The notes beneath the pieces were generated by a model. It was not told where the DNA came from, searched no databases, and saw only the letters and a list, made by a program, of their open reading frames with translations. From Streptococcus sp. Marseille-P6264 (GTDB taxonomy: Bacteria > Bacillota > Bacilli > Lactobacillales > Streptococcaceae), in assembly GCF_902460355.1 (NCBI RefSeq), contig NZ_CABPTO010000001.1:310001-374000 (forward strand): 64,000 bases of DNA, in the 5' to 3' direction. A program made the translations under genes and the position numbers. Position 1 is the first letter of the stretch. The number at the start of each line of letters is the position of its first letter. Positions 54,406-64,000 of this stretch are shown in pieces.

Positions 54406-55353
54406 CTATTTTAGAAACCGCTTTATTTTTTCTGATAACTCATCACTGGCATAATCATGCACATAGTGAGGGTAGTCCAGTAGAATCAGCTCTGTCTGTG
54501 GATGCTGCGCTGCAAAATCCTTCTGGAAACTCTGCCACTCTTCCTGACTGTAGCCAGTCCCTTGGCCATTTGAAGAAAAGAGCAAGATCGGTAGTTCAGG
54601 AAGCTTTTCTCTAGAAACTGCCTCAGCATTTTGCTTGACCTGAGTGACCTCTTCATATACAGCATTTGACAATGGACGACGATAGAAAAGGGCCTTGTAT
54701 ACCTGCTTTTCTTTTGCTGTCAAATCACCAACCGCAAGAGCGGGAACTTGCTTGTCAATATCATAAAATACCCGACTTAATCCTAAATTAGCAGCCATTT
54801 GTAAGCCTTTATAAGCCCAGGGATAGAGGCTCAGATCAGTGTAAGACCTCGGTAAAGCCATATCCAGTCCGATAATGCCTTGGACTTCTTCTGGATATTT
54901 TGCAACCCAATGAAGCGCTTCTAGTCCGGCCATAGAGTGTGCTACCAAAATATATGGGCCTTTTATTTCAGCCTTTTGTAAAGCCTGCCTCGTCTGGGCA
55001 AGTACCGTGTCAATGTCTCTGCTATCCCCTTGGCTGTCATCACTGAAGCCATAGCCTAAGCGTTCAACAATAACAACCCGATAGTCTTTTTCCAATTTAG
55101 AATAGAGGCTCTTAAAGTCAAGAATAGGGGACGTTGTGCCACCACCCGCCAAAAAGACCAGCGTCTGCTCTCCCTGACCAGTTACATAGACATTCATATT
55201 CTTGCCGTCTACTTGAACCAGGCGCCCTACGGGTTTATCAAGCATTTTCTGCTCTTTAGTCAGGCAGATTTGATGATAAGTAAACATTAAGACCAGAGCA
55301 CTTATAATTGTAAAAAGCAAACACAGAAAGAATTTCTTCAAATACCTGAACAT
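54406..55353 (-). CDS. Membrane-anchored alpha/beta hydrolase
   Basis: A 315-aa protein with one N-terminal membrane helix (about residues 5-25) and an outward alpha/beta hydrolase domain. The oxyanion-hole region is VFLAGGGTTSP near residue 65, the nucleophile elbow AHSMAGLEAL near 138, and the catalytic His is in YPHYVHDYAS near 295. Substrates could be esters or lipids; the sequence does not tell. The last of the clustered in-frame ATGs is chosen because GGAAAG stands five bases before it; the first ATG (55380) has no site. Confidence 0.8.
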   Translation of the reverse strand: MFRYLKKFFLCLLFTIISALVLMFTYHQICLTKEQKMLDKPVGRLVQVDGKNMNVYVTGQGEQTLVFLAGGGTTSPILDFKSLYSKLEKDYRVVIVERLGYGFSDDSQGDSRDIDTVLAQTRQALQKAEIKGPYILVAHSMAGLEALHWVAKYPEEVQGIIGLDMALPRSYTDLSLYPWAYKGLQMAANLGLSRVFYDIDKQVPALAVGDLTAKEKQVYKALFYRRPLSNAVYEEVTQVKQNAEAVSREKLPELPILLFSSNGQGTGYSQEEWQSFQKDFAAQHPQTELILLDYPHYVHDYASDELSEKIKRFLK

Positions 55354-55475
55354 CATAACTTTCCAAATATCTTTAAGCATCTACGAAGACTTAACCGATT
55401 AAACAAGAACAGCCATTCTGATTTCCATAGGATAATCAGATTTCTGCCTTTTATTCAAGACTAGATGCTCTACTA

Positions 55476-56513
55476 TTACTCCACCAAGCCACTTCTCAGA
55501 TAAGCATCCACCATGCGCTCAGTTGCAACGACTGAGTCAATATGCGTGCGCTCATAAGAGTGACTGGATTCGATGCCAGCGCCTAGCAAAGCGTGCTTAA
55601 CTTCTGCTCCTGCGCTCATGGCTGCAGAGGCGTCCGATCCGTAAAATGGATAGATGTCCAGTTTGTAAGGAATCTCCTGCTCCTTGGCTAAATTTACCAA
55701 ATGCTGGCGAAAAGCATAGTGATAAGGTCCTGATGCATCCTTAACACATATGGAAACCGTGTACTCATCTGTCTGCTGATCGTCACCCATAGCGCCCATA
55801 TCAACAGCCAGATACTCTACTGCTTGCTCTGGTAGGCTGGAATTAGCCCCGTGACCGACTTCCTCAAAGACGCTGAAAGCAAAATGAGTCGTCACCGGTA
55901 GCTGAATATTTTCCTCTTTATAAACGCGCAAAAGATTGAGCAAAATAGCTGCGCTGACCTTGTCATCCAGAAAGCGGGACTTGATAAAGCCTGACTCAGT
56001 AACCGTGGTACGCGGGTCGAAGGAAATAAAATCACCGACTTCGATTCCTAAATCCCGCGTTTCTTTCTCACTCGTCACCTTTTCATCCAAACGCACTTCC
56101 ATATTGTCCTGAGTTCGCTCAACCGTCCCAGCATCCTTATAGACATGGCAGGAAGTCTGGTGAACTAAGATAGTCCCACTGATAGTCTTGCCACTGCTGG
56201 CCACATGAACTAGACAGTTTTCGCCCTCAATCATGTTCCAAGGAAAACCGCCAATCCGATCCAGTTTGAGACGACCATCTGGCTTGATTGCACGCACAAT
56301 AGCTCCCAGAGTATCCACATGGGCCGTCACGACCCGATGCTGGGCGTCATTTTCCCCCTTAACCACAACATGAACGCCGCCTTTATTGGTCCGAACAGGC
56401 TCATAGCCCAAGTCTTCTAGTGTCTTCACCAGATGGTCCGCAACCTCAGCTGTAAATCCTGTTGGAGAAGGGATAGCCGTTAATTCTTGTAAATATTGAA
56501 CAATTTGATTCAT
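55476..56513 (-). CDS. M42 family aminopeptidase
   Basis: The 345-aa cytoplasmic metallopeptidase belongs to the M42 (glutamyl aminopeptidase / cellulase-M-like) family. It shows IPSPTGFTAEVADHL near residue 14, TAHVDTLGAIV near 68 (metal His and Asp), SRFLDDKVSAAILL near 177, FEEVGHGAN near 211 (catalytic Glu) and the late SSHSYERTHIDSV, which holds the final metal His. It probably trims peptides entering by transport. The second of two adjacent ATGs is chosen for its better distance from AAGGAG. It is not obviously in an operon. Confidence 0.9.
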   Translation of the reverse strand: MNQIVQYLQELTAIPSPTGFTAEVADHLVKTLEDLGYEPVRTNKGGVHVVVKGENDAQHRVVTAHVDTLGAIVRAIKPDGRLKLDRIGGFPWNMIEGENCLVHVASSGKTISGTILVHQTSCHVYKDAGTVERTQDNMEVRLDEKVTSEKETRDLGIEVGDFISFDPRTTVTESGFIKSRFLDDKVSAAILLNLLRVYKEENIQLPVTTHFAFSVFEEVGHGANSSLPEQAVEYLAVDMGAMGDDQQTDEYTVSICVKDASGPYHYAFRQHLVNLAKEQEIPYKLDIYPFYGSDASAAMSAGAEVKHALLGAGIESSHSYERTHIDSVVATERMVDAYLRSGLVE

Positions 56514-56644
56514 CATAACTCCTTTAAATCATTTATACTGTCAATTATAGCATAAATCCGCTGCCAAATATCGTCCTGACTAGCTCTTTTCCTTTGATTT
56601 TAGATTGATTTAGCAAGGTCTTCGATAAAATTGGAAAATCTATA

Positions 56645-56691
56645 CAAAAATCCTCTTCTCCAAGCATGTATCAATCTTAGAGAAGAGGATT
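56645..56691 (-). terminator. Terminator of the glp operon
   Basis: ATCCTCTTCTC and GAGAAGAGGAT pair perfectly with a 19-base loop; on the minus strand five T follow. It lies just past glpF. Confidence 0.85.
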
Positions 56692-56704
56692 GCTTTATTT
56701 CATT

Positions 56705-57406
56705 CTAAAATAGGGAGAAGACTACTACTGCAAGGACAGCACCAATGATTGGTCCGATAACTGGAATCCAAGCATAGCTCCAATCACCATTTCCTTTGTT
56801 TGGAATCGGAAGGAGGCTGTGCATGATCCGAGGTCCTAAGTCACGAGCTGGGTTGAGGGCATAGCCTGTTGTTCCACCAAGTGAAAGACCAATCCCGACA
56901 ATCAAGGTTCCAACTGCAAATGTGCCAAGACCTGCTTGCAACTCATAAAGTCCTAGAGCGAAGATAGTCAGCACAAGGACAAAAGTTCCAAGGATTTCGC
57001 TAATCAGGTTTGAGAAGGTATCTTTGATAGCTGGTCCCGTGCTGAATGTCCCAAGAATATTAGCTGGATTTTCTTCAGCTAGATAGTGAGGTTTGAACTG
57101 CAGGAAGACGAGGAACTGTCCGACCATAGCTCCTGCAAACTGCGCAAGGATATAAGGAAGAACAGATGCCCAAGGCAAATCACCTTTGAGGGCTACTCCG
57201 ATGGTTAGAGCAGGATTCAGATGGGCTGGGCCAAGGTTGCCAGATACAAAAGCAGCGATGGCAACGGCAATCCCCCACCCCATGGTAATCACAATCCAAC
57301 CAGAATTGTGGCTCTTAGTTTTGGGAAGAACCACGCCTGCAACGACGCCATTCCCCAAAAGGAGCAAGAGCAGGGTTCCTAAAAATTCACCAAATATTTC
57401 TTTCAT
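56705..57406 (-). CDS. glpF: Glycerol uptake facilitator (aquaglyceroporin)
   Basis: A 233-aa channel protein of the MIP family, with six helices and the two half-helix signatures HLNPALTIG near residue 66 and ALNPARDLGPR near 188. The Asp after the second NPAR (NPARD) is typical of glycerol-conducting members. It brings in glycerol for GlpK. It is the last gene of glpK-glpO-glpF, 73 bases after glpO, and has only a distant GGAG upstream. Confidence 0.94.
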   Translation of the reverse strand: MKEIFGEFLGTLLLLLLGNGVVAGVVLPKTKSHNSGWIVITMGWGIAVAIAAFVSGNLGPAHLNPALTIGVALKGDLPWASVLPYILAQFAGAMVGQFLVFLQFKPHYLAEENPANILGTFSTGPAIKDTFSNLISEILGTFVLVLTIFALGLYELQAGLGTFAVGTLIVGIGLSLGGTTGYALNPARDLGPRIMHSLLPIPNKGNGDWSYAWIPVIGPIIGAVLAVVVFSLF

Positions 57407-57479
57407 CGTCTATATTACTCCATTTAAAAGAAGGGGAGGCTGGACAGGAGAACTGATCCGCCACCTCTTCTTCTATTTT

Positions 57480-59306
57480 CTATTTTTTCAATTCTGCTAA
57501 ATCATTATTTGCAAGAGCAGCTTCTAGGTCATTGCGATAAGCCGCTTTTTCTTCTTCTGTCCAATCGTAGAATCGTCCCATTTCATCCAGAACAGGCTCA
57601 ACAATAGCGTCTAAGCTATCCCGCATAAAGAGCATGTGATTTGTCCGGCGAAGGAGGAAGTCTACTGGGCTGAGTGCCAATTCGTTACGCATCGCATAAT
57701 GCAGTGACAAGGTATCCGCTAGGCTAAGTCCTGGCGCTTGCTCGATGCTGTGAGCGAGGGCAAAGACTTTAGGAACATTGGAGCCGTAAAGGTTTGCAAG
57801 ATAGAAGGATTCTTTGCTGTCTAAGCCGCGTGATACACCAAGTTGCGCAAAAGCTTCGATTTCGGAATCCACATTTGCTGGGTTGAGCTCTCCACCTGAA
57901 ACAGGGTAGGTCTTAGAATTGATAAGCTTGAAGCTACGGTCAAATTCTGCTCTGAGGATGTCAACGACACGCTCCATAGCGCCTTCAGCCATCTTACGAT
58001 AGTCCGTAATCTTACCGCCAGCAAGGGTCAAGAGACCGTTGTCATCGCGATCCAAACTAGAGCCACGAGATACGGCAGATGGATCCAAATGTTTCTCGGA
58101 TGTACTGCTTTCAAGCTTGCTGACAGCAGACTCAACATCTTCACGCGATTTTTCTTTAGCTAGATAGCTTTCAACAGTCGCAATAAGAGCGTTAAAGCTT
58201 TCATCGCTGATTGTACCGTTATTTCCGCCATTGTAGTCAGAAGCGCTGTTTCCTGCAATGAGAGGACGCAGGCCCGCCCAGCTACTTTCGATGTCGTCAA
58301 TTGTGATGTTTGCTTCAGGGAAGCGATTATTGACAATACCCAAGAGGTAATCCACATCTTCTTGTGTTACTTTTGGATACTCTAGGTCACCAGTGTAGTC
58401 AGTATCTGTCGTACCAAAGTAGGTTTTGTTTTCACGTGGAAGAACAAAGACCATCCGGCCATCACCTAAGCCTGTGTCAAAGTAAACTGGCTGAGAAACC
58501 TTGATCTTGCTAGAGTCAACCACCAAGTGAACACCCTTGGTTGGACGCATTTGTGAGTATTGCTCACCGTCATTAGACAGATTGCGTACCTTATCACTCC
58601 AAGGTCCAGTTGTGTTGATAACTAGGCGAGCCTTGATTTCAAAGACTTCATCTGTCAAGAGGTCACGCGCAACAACGCCTGTAATCTTTCCAGATTCATC
58701 AAAGAGGAAGCCTTCTGCCTTGACATGGTTGGCAATCAGGGCGCCGTCTTGGTTGGCCCGTTTGATGTTTTCAATTACCAGGCGTGCGTCGTTGTTACGG
58801 AAGTCAAGATAGACACCGCCACCAATCAGGCCTTCCTTCTTGAGTTCAGGTTCCCGTTCTAGGACTTCTTCCTTGCTCAAGACCTTGTTGGCAGCAGGAG
58901 TGTTGTTGACACCAGCCAAGAGGTCATAGAGGTCCATAGCTACCTTGAGACGGAAGAGGCTGAAAGTAGCGCCTTCTTCTTCATAGACAGGCAGCAGCAT
59001 TGGGTCTGGTTTTGGAATGTGAGGAGCAATTTGTTGAACCACAGCACGCTCAGAAACTGTATCTGATACCACTTCTACGTCGAATTGCTTGAGATAACGA
59101 AGGCCACCGTGAACCAGTTTGGTAGAACGGCTAGAAGTCCCTTCTGCAAAGTCCTGCATTTCAATCAGACCGGTCTCCAGTCCGCTAGCTGCTGCTTGCA
59201 AGGCTACCCCAGCACCGGTAATCCCACCACCAATAATCAGGAGGTCCAAGGTGCGTTCCTGCATTTTTTTAATCGATAATTCACGTGTTTTCTTTGAAAA
59301 TTCCAT
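57480..59306 (-). CDS. glpO: Alpha-glycerophosphate oxidase
   Basis: The 608-aa flavoenzyme oxidises glycerol-3-phosphate to dihydroxyacetone phosphate using O2, producing H2O2. The FAD-binding motif DLLIIGGGITGAGVALQAA begins near residue 20. Others are GTSSRSTKLVHGGLRYLKQFD near 55, VINTTGPWSD near 230, MRPTKGVHLVVD near 252 and FGTTDTDYTGD near 298. The length of 608 aa and the insert region fit streptococcal GlpO rather than dehydrogenase GlpD. It is a source of peroxide in addition to any pyruvate oxidase. The ribosome-binding site is weak. Confidence 0.97.
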   Translation of the reverse strand: MEFSKKTRELSIKKMQERTLDLLIIGGGITGAGVALQAAASGLETGLIEMQDFAEGTSSRSTKLVHGGLRYLKQFDVEVVSDTVSERAVVQQIAPHIPKPDPMLLPVYEEEGATFSLFRLKVAMDLYDLLAGVNNTPAANKVLSKEEVLEREPELKKEGLIGGGVYLDFRNNDARLVIENIKRANQDGALIANHVKAEGFLFDESGKITGVVARDLLTDEVFEIKARLVINTTGPWSDKVRNLSNDGEQYSQMRPTKGVHLVVDSSKIKVSQPVYFDTGLGDGRMVFVLPRENKTYFGTTDTDYTGDLEYPKVTQEDVDYLLGIVNNRFPEANITIDDIESSWAGLRPLIAGNSASDYNGGNNGTISDESFNALIATVESYLAKEKSREDVESAVSKLESSTSEKHLDPSAVSRGSSLDRDDNGLLTLAGGKITDYRKMAEGAMERVVDILRAEFDRSFKLINSKTYPVSGGELNPANVDSEIEAFAQLGVSRGLDSKESFYLANLYGSNVPKVFALAHSIEQAPGLSLADTLSLHYAMRNELALSPVDFLLRRTNHMLFMRDSLDAIVEPVLDEMGRFYDWTEEEKAAYRNDLEAALANNDLAELKK

Positions 59307-59373
59307 AATTACACACTTTCTAACTTAGTCGTTTCATGCTTCTACTAACTTCATCAACAAATAAGAATCAGTA

Positions 59374-60978
<1,605 letters not shown>

Positions 60979-61039
60979 TTAAAAAAATCTGAGGAGATTG
61001 TGCGAAAATCACAAAGAAACCTAGATTTCTCCAGGTTTC

Positions 61040-62467
61040 TTAATGAAATATCATGTGACGGATTTGAGCCAAATCTTCCAAATCCAAGTCATTTTTTAAA
61101 TAATAGACGGGAATCTGCTGGGTTTGATGAATGGGATTGTTGGTGATGATGAGGTCATAAGTTTTAGCTGGGTCGTAGGATTCAATGCTAATAAAACGAT
61201 TGTACTCTAAATAGCGTCTTAAAATGGCCGTCATCCTGGAAACAACGATAAAGCTATCTATCAAGTCCATGCCTATCTTGATGACTTGACCGTCGTTTTC
61301 AGCAATGTACTCCATCAGCTGGAGCCAATCCCACAGCACCTTTTTATCCAGAGATGTTCCCTGCTGGAAAATAGGCAGTTTGCTAAAAATAGTGTCTGCC
61401 ACTTGTCTATAATCGTCTTCGCTCCATAAGTAAGGATGGCGCAATTCCAAGTCATGCTTGTATTTGTCTTGCAAGAGGTAGCCTCGGAAAAGAAAGACGC
61501 GGGCGCAGAGCTGGCTGAGTTCGTAGGTCACCTGATCCTCGATGTAATCCCCTAGCAAGTCCTGGCCCTTCATCTCTTGAATCAGTTGCGTAATCAGGCT
61601 GGCAATTTCACCGCCAAAGCCCAGTATATACTCCATGGTGTGCAGGGGTAAAATCCGATGGGAAAGCAGAAATGAAAAGAAAATCATCATTTCCCCGTCT
61701 TCCTGACTCAGAGTGATGTGCTGCCCGGCAAAGAAATCATTTGTCCGGCGATGCAAGCGCTGGTAGAAGATATTCTCAAAATAGCCCTGCATTTTCTGTT
61801 CAATGTTTTGAAATTGACAGGCATTGACTCTTAGGCGTTGTTGGGTAATATGTGCCCAAAGGGCCAAGTCCAATCGCTGCCCTTGAGAGAGCTGAGCTCC
61901 ACAGAGTTCTTCTAAGACGGCAACTTCCTGCCTTCTTTCTGGTTTTTGAAGTTCTTTTTCCCAATCTTGACCAGACCAGACCTTGCGAAAGAGGCAGAAA
62001 TAAAAGTAGCGGATCTGGTGCTCAGGCCCTTTCAAGCGGCCATTTTGGACAGATAGCTCAAACTCTGACAAAATCTGATTTAGACCAGCTATATGGCGGC
62101 CGAGGGTCGCTTCGCTAATCATGAGTTCTTGTGCTAACTGGTGAGCTAAAAACTGCTGATGGTAGAGCAGGTAGTCTAAAATCTGGTATTTGACAGCATT
62201 GTCCAAAAAAAGTCTGCGAATGTCCCGTCCCTTGGTATCCGGTCCGATAGACAGACTGAGCGTTTCGTCTTGAAGCTGGATGGATAAGGCTGCATGATGC
62301 TTGCTAGCCTTGTCGTTAATCAGGCTAATGTACTTTGTCAAGGTTGCTTTCGAGAAGCCGGTTTCTGACATGACGGCCTTCAAACTGGATGTAGAATGCT
62401 GCTGTAAATAAGACAGGACAATAAACTGCCCCGCTTCACTCTTTTCCATTAAGTCTGCTAGATACAT
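61040..62467 (-). CDS. Mga-like transcriptional regulator
   Basis: A 475-aa cytoplasmic protein with two N-terminal helix-turn-helix segments (SLKAVMSETGFSKATLTKYI near residue 28 and LAQELMISEATLGRHIAGL near 110). A long helical middle region looks PRD-like, and the C-terminal ~60 aa resemble an EIIB-like fold (YDLIITNNPI). This is the Mga/AtxA layout. It lies upstream of glpK in the same direction, 157 bases away, so control of the glp genes or of surface proteins is a reasonable guess. No evidence on its target is in the sequence. Confidence 0.85.
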   Translation of the reverse strand: MYLADLMEKSEAGQFIVLSYLQQHSTSSLKAVMSETGFSKATLTKYISLINDKASKHHAALSIQLQDETLSLSIGPDTKGRDIRRLFLDNAVKYQILDYLLYHQQFLAHQLAQELMISEATLGRHIAGLNQILSEFELSVQNGRLKGPEHQIRYFYFCLFRKVWSGQDWEKELQKPERRQEVAVLEELCGAQLSQGQRLDLALWAHITQQRLRVNACQFQNIEQKMQGYFENIFYQRLHRRTNDFFAGQHITLSQEDGEMMIFFSFLLSHRILPLHTMEYILGFGGEIASLITQLIQEMKGQDLLGDYIEDQVTYELSQLCARVFLFRGYLLQDKYKHDLELRHPYLWSEDDYRQVADTIFSKLPIFQQGTSLDKKVLWDWLQLMEYIAENDGQVIKIGMDLIDSFIVVSRMTAILRRYLEYNRFISIESYDPAKTYDLIITNNPIHQTQQIPVYYLKNDLDLEDLAQIRHMIFH

Positions 62468-62511
62468 CCGAGAACCCTTTCAGTTTGCTAATCTTAGCTT
62501 AACACAAAAAG

Positions 62512-62539
62512 AAAAAAAGACGAAGCAATCTGCTTCATC
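62512..62539 (-). terminator. Distal terminator of the 170-aa hypothetical gene
   Basis: GACGAAGCA and TGCTTCATC pair around ATC; on the minus strand seven T follow. Confidence 0.8.
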
Positions 62540-62544
62540 TGCTA

Positions 62545-62655
62545 CATCCTTTTAAGCATGAACGAAAAAAGGACACCTGAACCAGCGGGATACTTTTCCC
62601 AGCTGTCTCAGGCTTCCCTACGCATAATCAAGCTTGGTTCATCCTTTTAAGCACG
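62545..62655 (-). repeat. Hairpin element framed by 16-bp direct repeats
   Basis: CATCCTTTTAAGCA(T/C)G occurs at 62545-62560 and 62640-62655 (15 of 16 identical). Between them is a stem with arms CCTGA/TCAGG and CAGCGGGA/TCCC-A-GCTG (62576-62612), followed on the minus strand by a T6 run (62565-62570). It may be a proximal terminator, a small mobile element with target duplication, or a small RNA. Confidence 0.6.
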
Positions 62656-62659
62656 ATAT

Positions 62660-63172
62660 TTACATATTCTTTGCAAAATCGAAACGGAACCCCACCTTTT
62701 GACCTAATTGAGTCAGTTCAGTCAAAGTCTCCCTGCGACAGACAAAAATGACATAGCTGTCACTGTCGATGTCCATTGCTCCGAGGCAGTAGCCTGCTTC
62801 CTCCCATTTTTCATCCAAAACCTTGCACCATGATGGAATGTCTCCATCTTCATCTAGCCAATCATCTTGCAGTGGGAGATTCTTTTGATCTGCCAATTCT
62901 TTCATGAAATAGGTGAAGTCTTCTAATATTGAATTCCAATCCAGTTCAATGGCGTCACCACTCTCAATCAACTCATCCGTAATCCCGATCCAAACGATGG
63001 TATCTTCTGACTCATCGTCCTCTATCCCACGATCGTCATAGCGATCGATATTTTCATCAAAGTAGTCCCACGGTGAGGCAAGACAAGTTTCTATAGCAGA
63101 ACGGACAGAGCTGTCCTCTGTAAGCAGTTCAACCATGCTGGTAAAAATTTCTTTGTTCAGTTCATTTGTCAT
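62660..63172 (-). CDS. Hypothetical acidic protein, 170 aa
   Basis: The cytoplasmic protein MTNELNKEIFTSMVELL is strongly acidic, with clusters such as IDRYDDRGIEDDESED near residue 44 and LDEDGDIPSW near 106. It has WIGITDELIESGDAIELDW in the middle and ends in VIFVCRRETLTELTQLGQKVGF. I do not recognise it with certainty; it may be related to DUF6630-type proteins. The acidity and setting beside another small unknown gene recall immunity proteins of polymorphic toxins, which is a guess. The start follows AAAGGAG. Confidence 0.65.
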   Translation of the reverse strand: MTNELNKEIFTSMVELLTEDSSVRSAIETCLASPWDYFDENIDRYDDRGIEDDESEDTIVWIGITDELIESGDAIELDWNSILEDFTYFMKELADQKNLPLQDDWLDEDGDIPSWCKVLDEKWEEAGYCLGAMDIDSDSYVIFVCRRETLTELTQLGQKVGFRFDFAKNM

Positions 63173-63306
63173 AACTGACTCCTTTCTTGTCCATAAGGAC
63201 ATATTTTTAACGTTATTGAAAAAATTTTTATCTGTAATCCCGACTAATCCTAGTCATAGGACTGATGATTTAGGCAATTATCACTTGTTCGTTTAAGAAG
63301 GTTTCA

Positions 63307-63762
63307 TCATCCATAGTGTTCAGAACCTTCAATATCTCGGTAGTGGAGTTCTAAATCCGAAATCAATCTTTCGCCATATTCAAATAATTGAGCTTTAGTG
63401 AGGACATTTACATTCTTGACAGAAAAACCAAGCTTTGCCTTCAAGTCAACTCGACAACTTCCAACAAGACTCGCTTGGATATAGGCTGCATAGTCATTTC
63501 TAGCAGATGCCCAGCCCATTAGTTGAAAGTCCATTTCAAAGCGAATAAACAATTCCCTACCATTTTGCTGCAAGTCTACAATAGTAAGACCTTCGCTATC
63601 ATGAATTTCGGATGAATCAACCATGTCTAGCTTTTCTCTATTAAGATAGTCCAAATTCTCAGATAATGCTTTGAAGACGGACAATTCCTCTATTTTATGA
63701 CCAATAAATTCCCATAAAATAATTTCTAAATCTTTTATTTGTAAGTACTGCTCTTTAACCAT
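63307..63762 (-). CDS. Hypothetical protein, 151 aa
   Basis: A cytoplasmic protein, MVKEQYLQIKDLEIILWEFIG, with mixed alpha/beta character: a helical N-terminal third, then strands (LTIVDLQQNGRELFIRFEMDFQLMGW in part) and a C-terminal helix (YGERLISDLELHYRDI). No family is recognised. It begins 8 bases after the stop of the 58-aa membrane protein gene and is preceded by AAGAGG, so the two are co-transcribed. An immunity or accessory role cannot be shown. Confidence 0.6.
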   Translation of the reverse strand: MVKEQYLQIKDLEIILWEFIGHKIEELSVFKALSENLDYLNREKLDMVDSSEIHDSEGLTIVDLQQNGRELFIRFEMDFQLMGWASARNDYAAYIQASLVGSCRVDLKAKLGFSVKNVNVLTKAQLFEYGERLISDLELHYRDIEGSEHYG

Positions 63763-63770
63763 TATGCCTC

Positions 63771-63947
63771 TTAGTCTTTGGCTAATAAGATGAGGACACC
63801 TAGTAAAGTAAGAATTCCAATTACAAAAACAGCTATTTCTAATTCTTTCAATCCTTCAATATAGGGTATGATATAGATACTTGCTTCCACAAGTAGAAAA
63901 CCGATAAGAGTAAGGGCAATCGAAAAATATGTCTGTTTTTTATCCAT
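63771..63947 (-). CDS. Small two-helix membrane protein, 58 aa
   Basis: This gene is below common length cut-offs. The protein begins MDKKQTYFSIALTLIGFLL and ends LGVLILLAKD. It has two hydrophobic segments (about residues 8-26 and 36-55) with a short loop (IPYIEGLKELE), so it is a membrane hairpin. AAGGA lies seven bases before the ATG, and the next gene starts 8 bases after its stop. No family is recognised. What precedes it lies beyond the window edge. Confidence 0.6.
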   Translation of the reverse strand: MDKKQTYFSIALTLIGFLLVEASIYIIPYIEGLKELEIAVFVIGILTLLGVLILLAKD

Positions 63948-64000
63948 TTTTATGTCCTTCCCTTAGCTAGCTCGAAATTCTATTTCCCCTCTACCCACTT

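Noticed and set aside
57425..57445. GAGGCTGGACAGG as another type A repeat
   Set aside because: Only the first bases match; the rest of the 175-bp repeat is absent.

Overview
The window looks like chromosome of a low-GC viridans Streptococcus of the sanguinis/mitis group; S. sanguinis or a close relative is the best guess. The reasons are: strong AGGAGG ribosome-binding sites, LPXTG surface proteins with streptococcal signal peptides, a glpK-glpO-glpF cluster encoding the H2O2-forming alpha-glycerophosphate oxidase, a murB-potABCD operon, and a nucleoside operon (methyltransferase-pdp-deoC-cdd-lipoprotein-ABC) in the order I recall from pneumococcus. The species call is inference; no rRNA or other marker is present.

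Layout. 1-3.9 kb: start of an ABC exporter, a YjbR-like gene, cutC and pepT. 4.2-14.3 kb: a TPR-containing family 2 glycosyltransferase beside a giant (2944 aa) cell-wall-anchored protein. That protein has a GbpC/antigen I/II-like head, an uninterrupted collagen-like stretch, 31 (by hand count) EF-hand-loop modules alternating with Gly-X-Y segments, and a (Gly-Pro-Thr)~35 stalk ending in LPNTG. 14.6-22.6 kb: truB, a DUF2130 gene, proBAC, a Cof-type phosphatase and an iron alcohol dehydrogenase. 22.9-31.2 kb: murB-potABCD, hom-thrB and a membrane-anchored polysaccharide deacetylase. 31.5-39.2 kb: nucleoside uptake and salvage. 39.3-45.3 kb: coaA, rpsT, a P-loop kinase, a TraX-like membrane protein, yaaA, a DUF1836 gene, a hemolysin III family gene and a CPBP protein. 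45.4-55.4 kb: an ABC-2 transporter, a RocB-like peptidase, a wall-anchored X-prolyl dipeptidyl peptidase, a cytoplasmic alpha-amylase and a membrane alpha/beta hydrolase. 55.5-62.5 kb: an M42 aminopeptidase, glpF-glpO-glpK and an Mga-like regulator. 62.5-64 kb: a structured intergenic element and three small unknown genes, one only 58 aa long.

Many genes serve scavenging of host-derived nutrients: peptides (PepT, wall PepX, M42, RocB-like), nucleosides (PnrA-ABC, Cdd, Pdp, DeoC), polyamines (PotABCD) and glycerol (GlpF/K/O). Sites resembling CcpA operators lie at the pepX, amylase and glpK promoters, so catabolite control is likely there.

Two families of small, non-coding, MITE-like repeats punctuate the window: four ~175-bp copies of type A and two ~157-bp inverted copies of type B that bracket the TraX-like gene. 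They share GGGACA-type ends and often sit a few bases past stop codons. Together with the collagen/EF-hand protein and its neighbouring glycosyltransferase, they are the most interesting content. No tRNA, rRNA, CRISPR array, prophage or complete insertion sequence was recognised.
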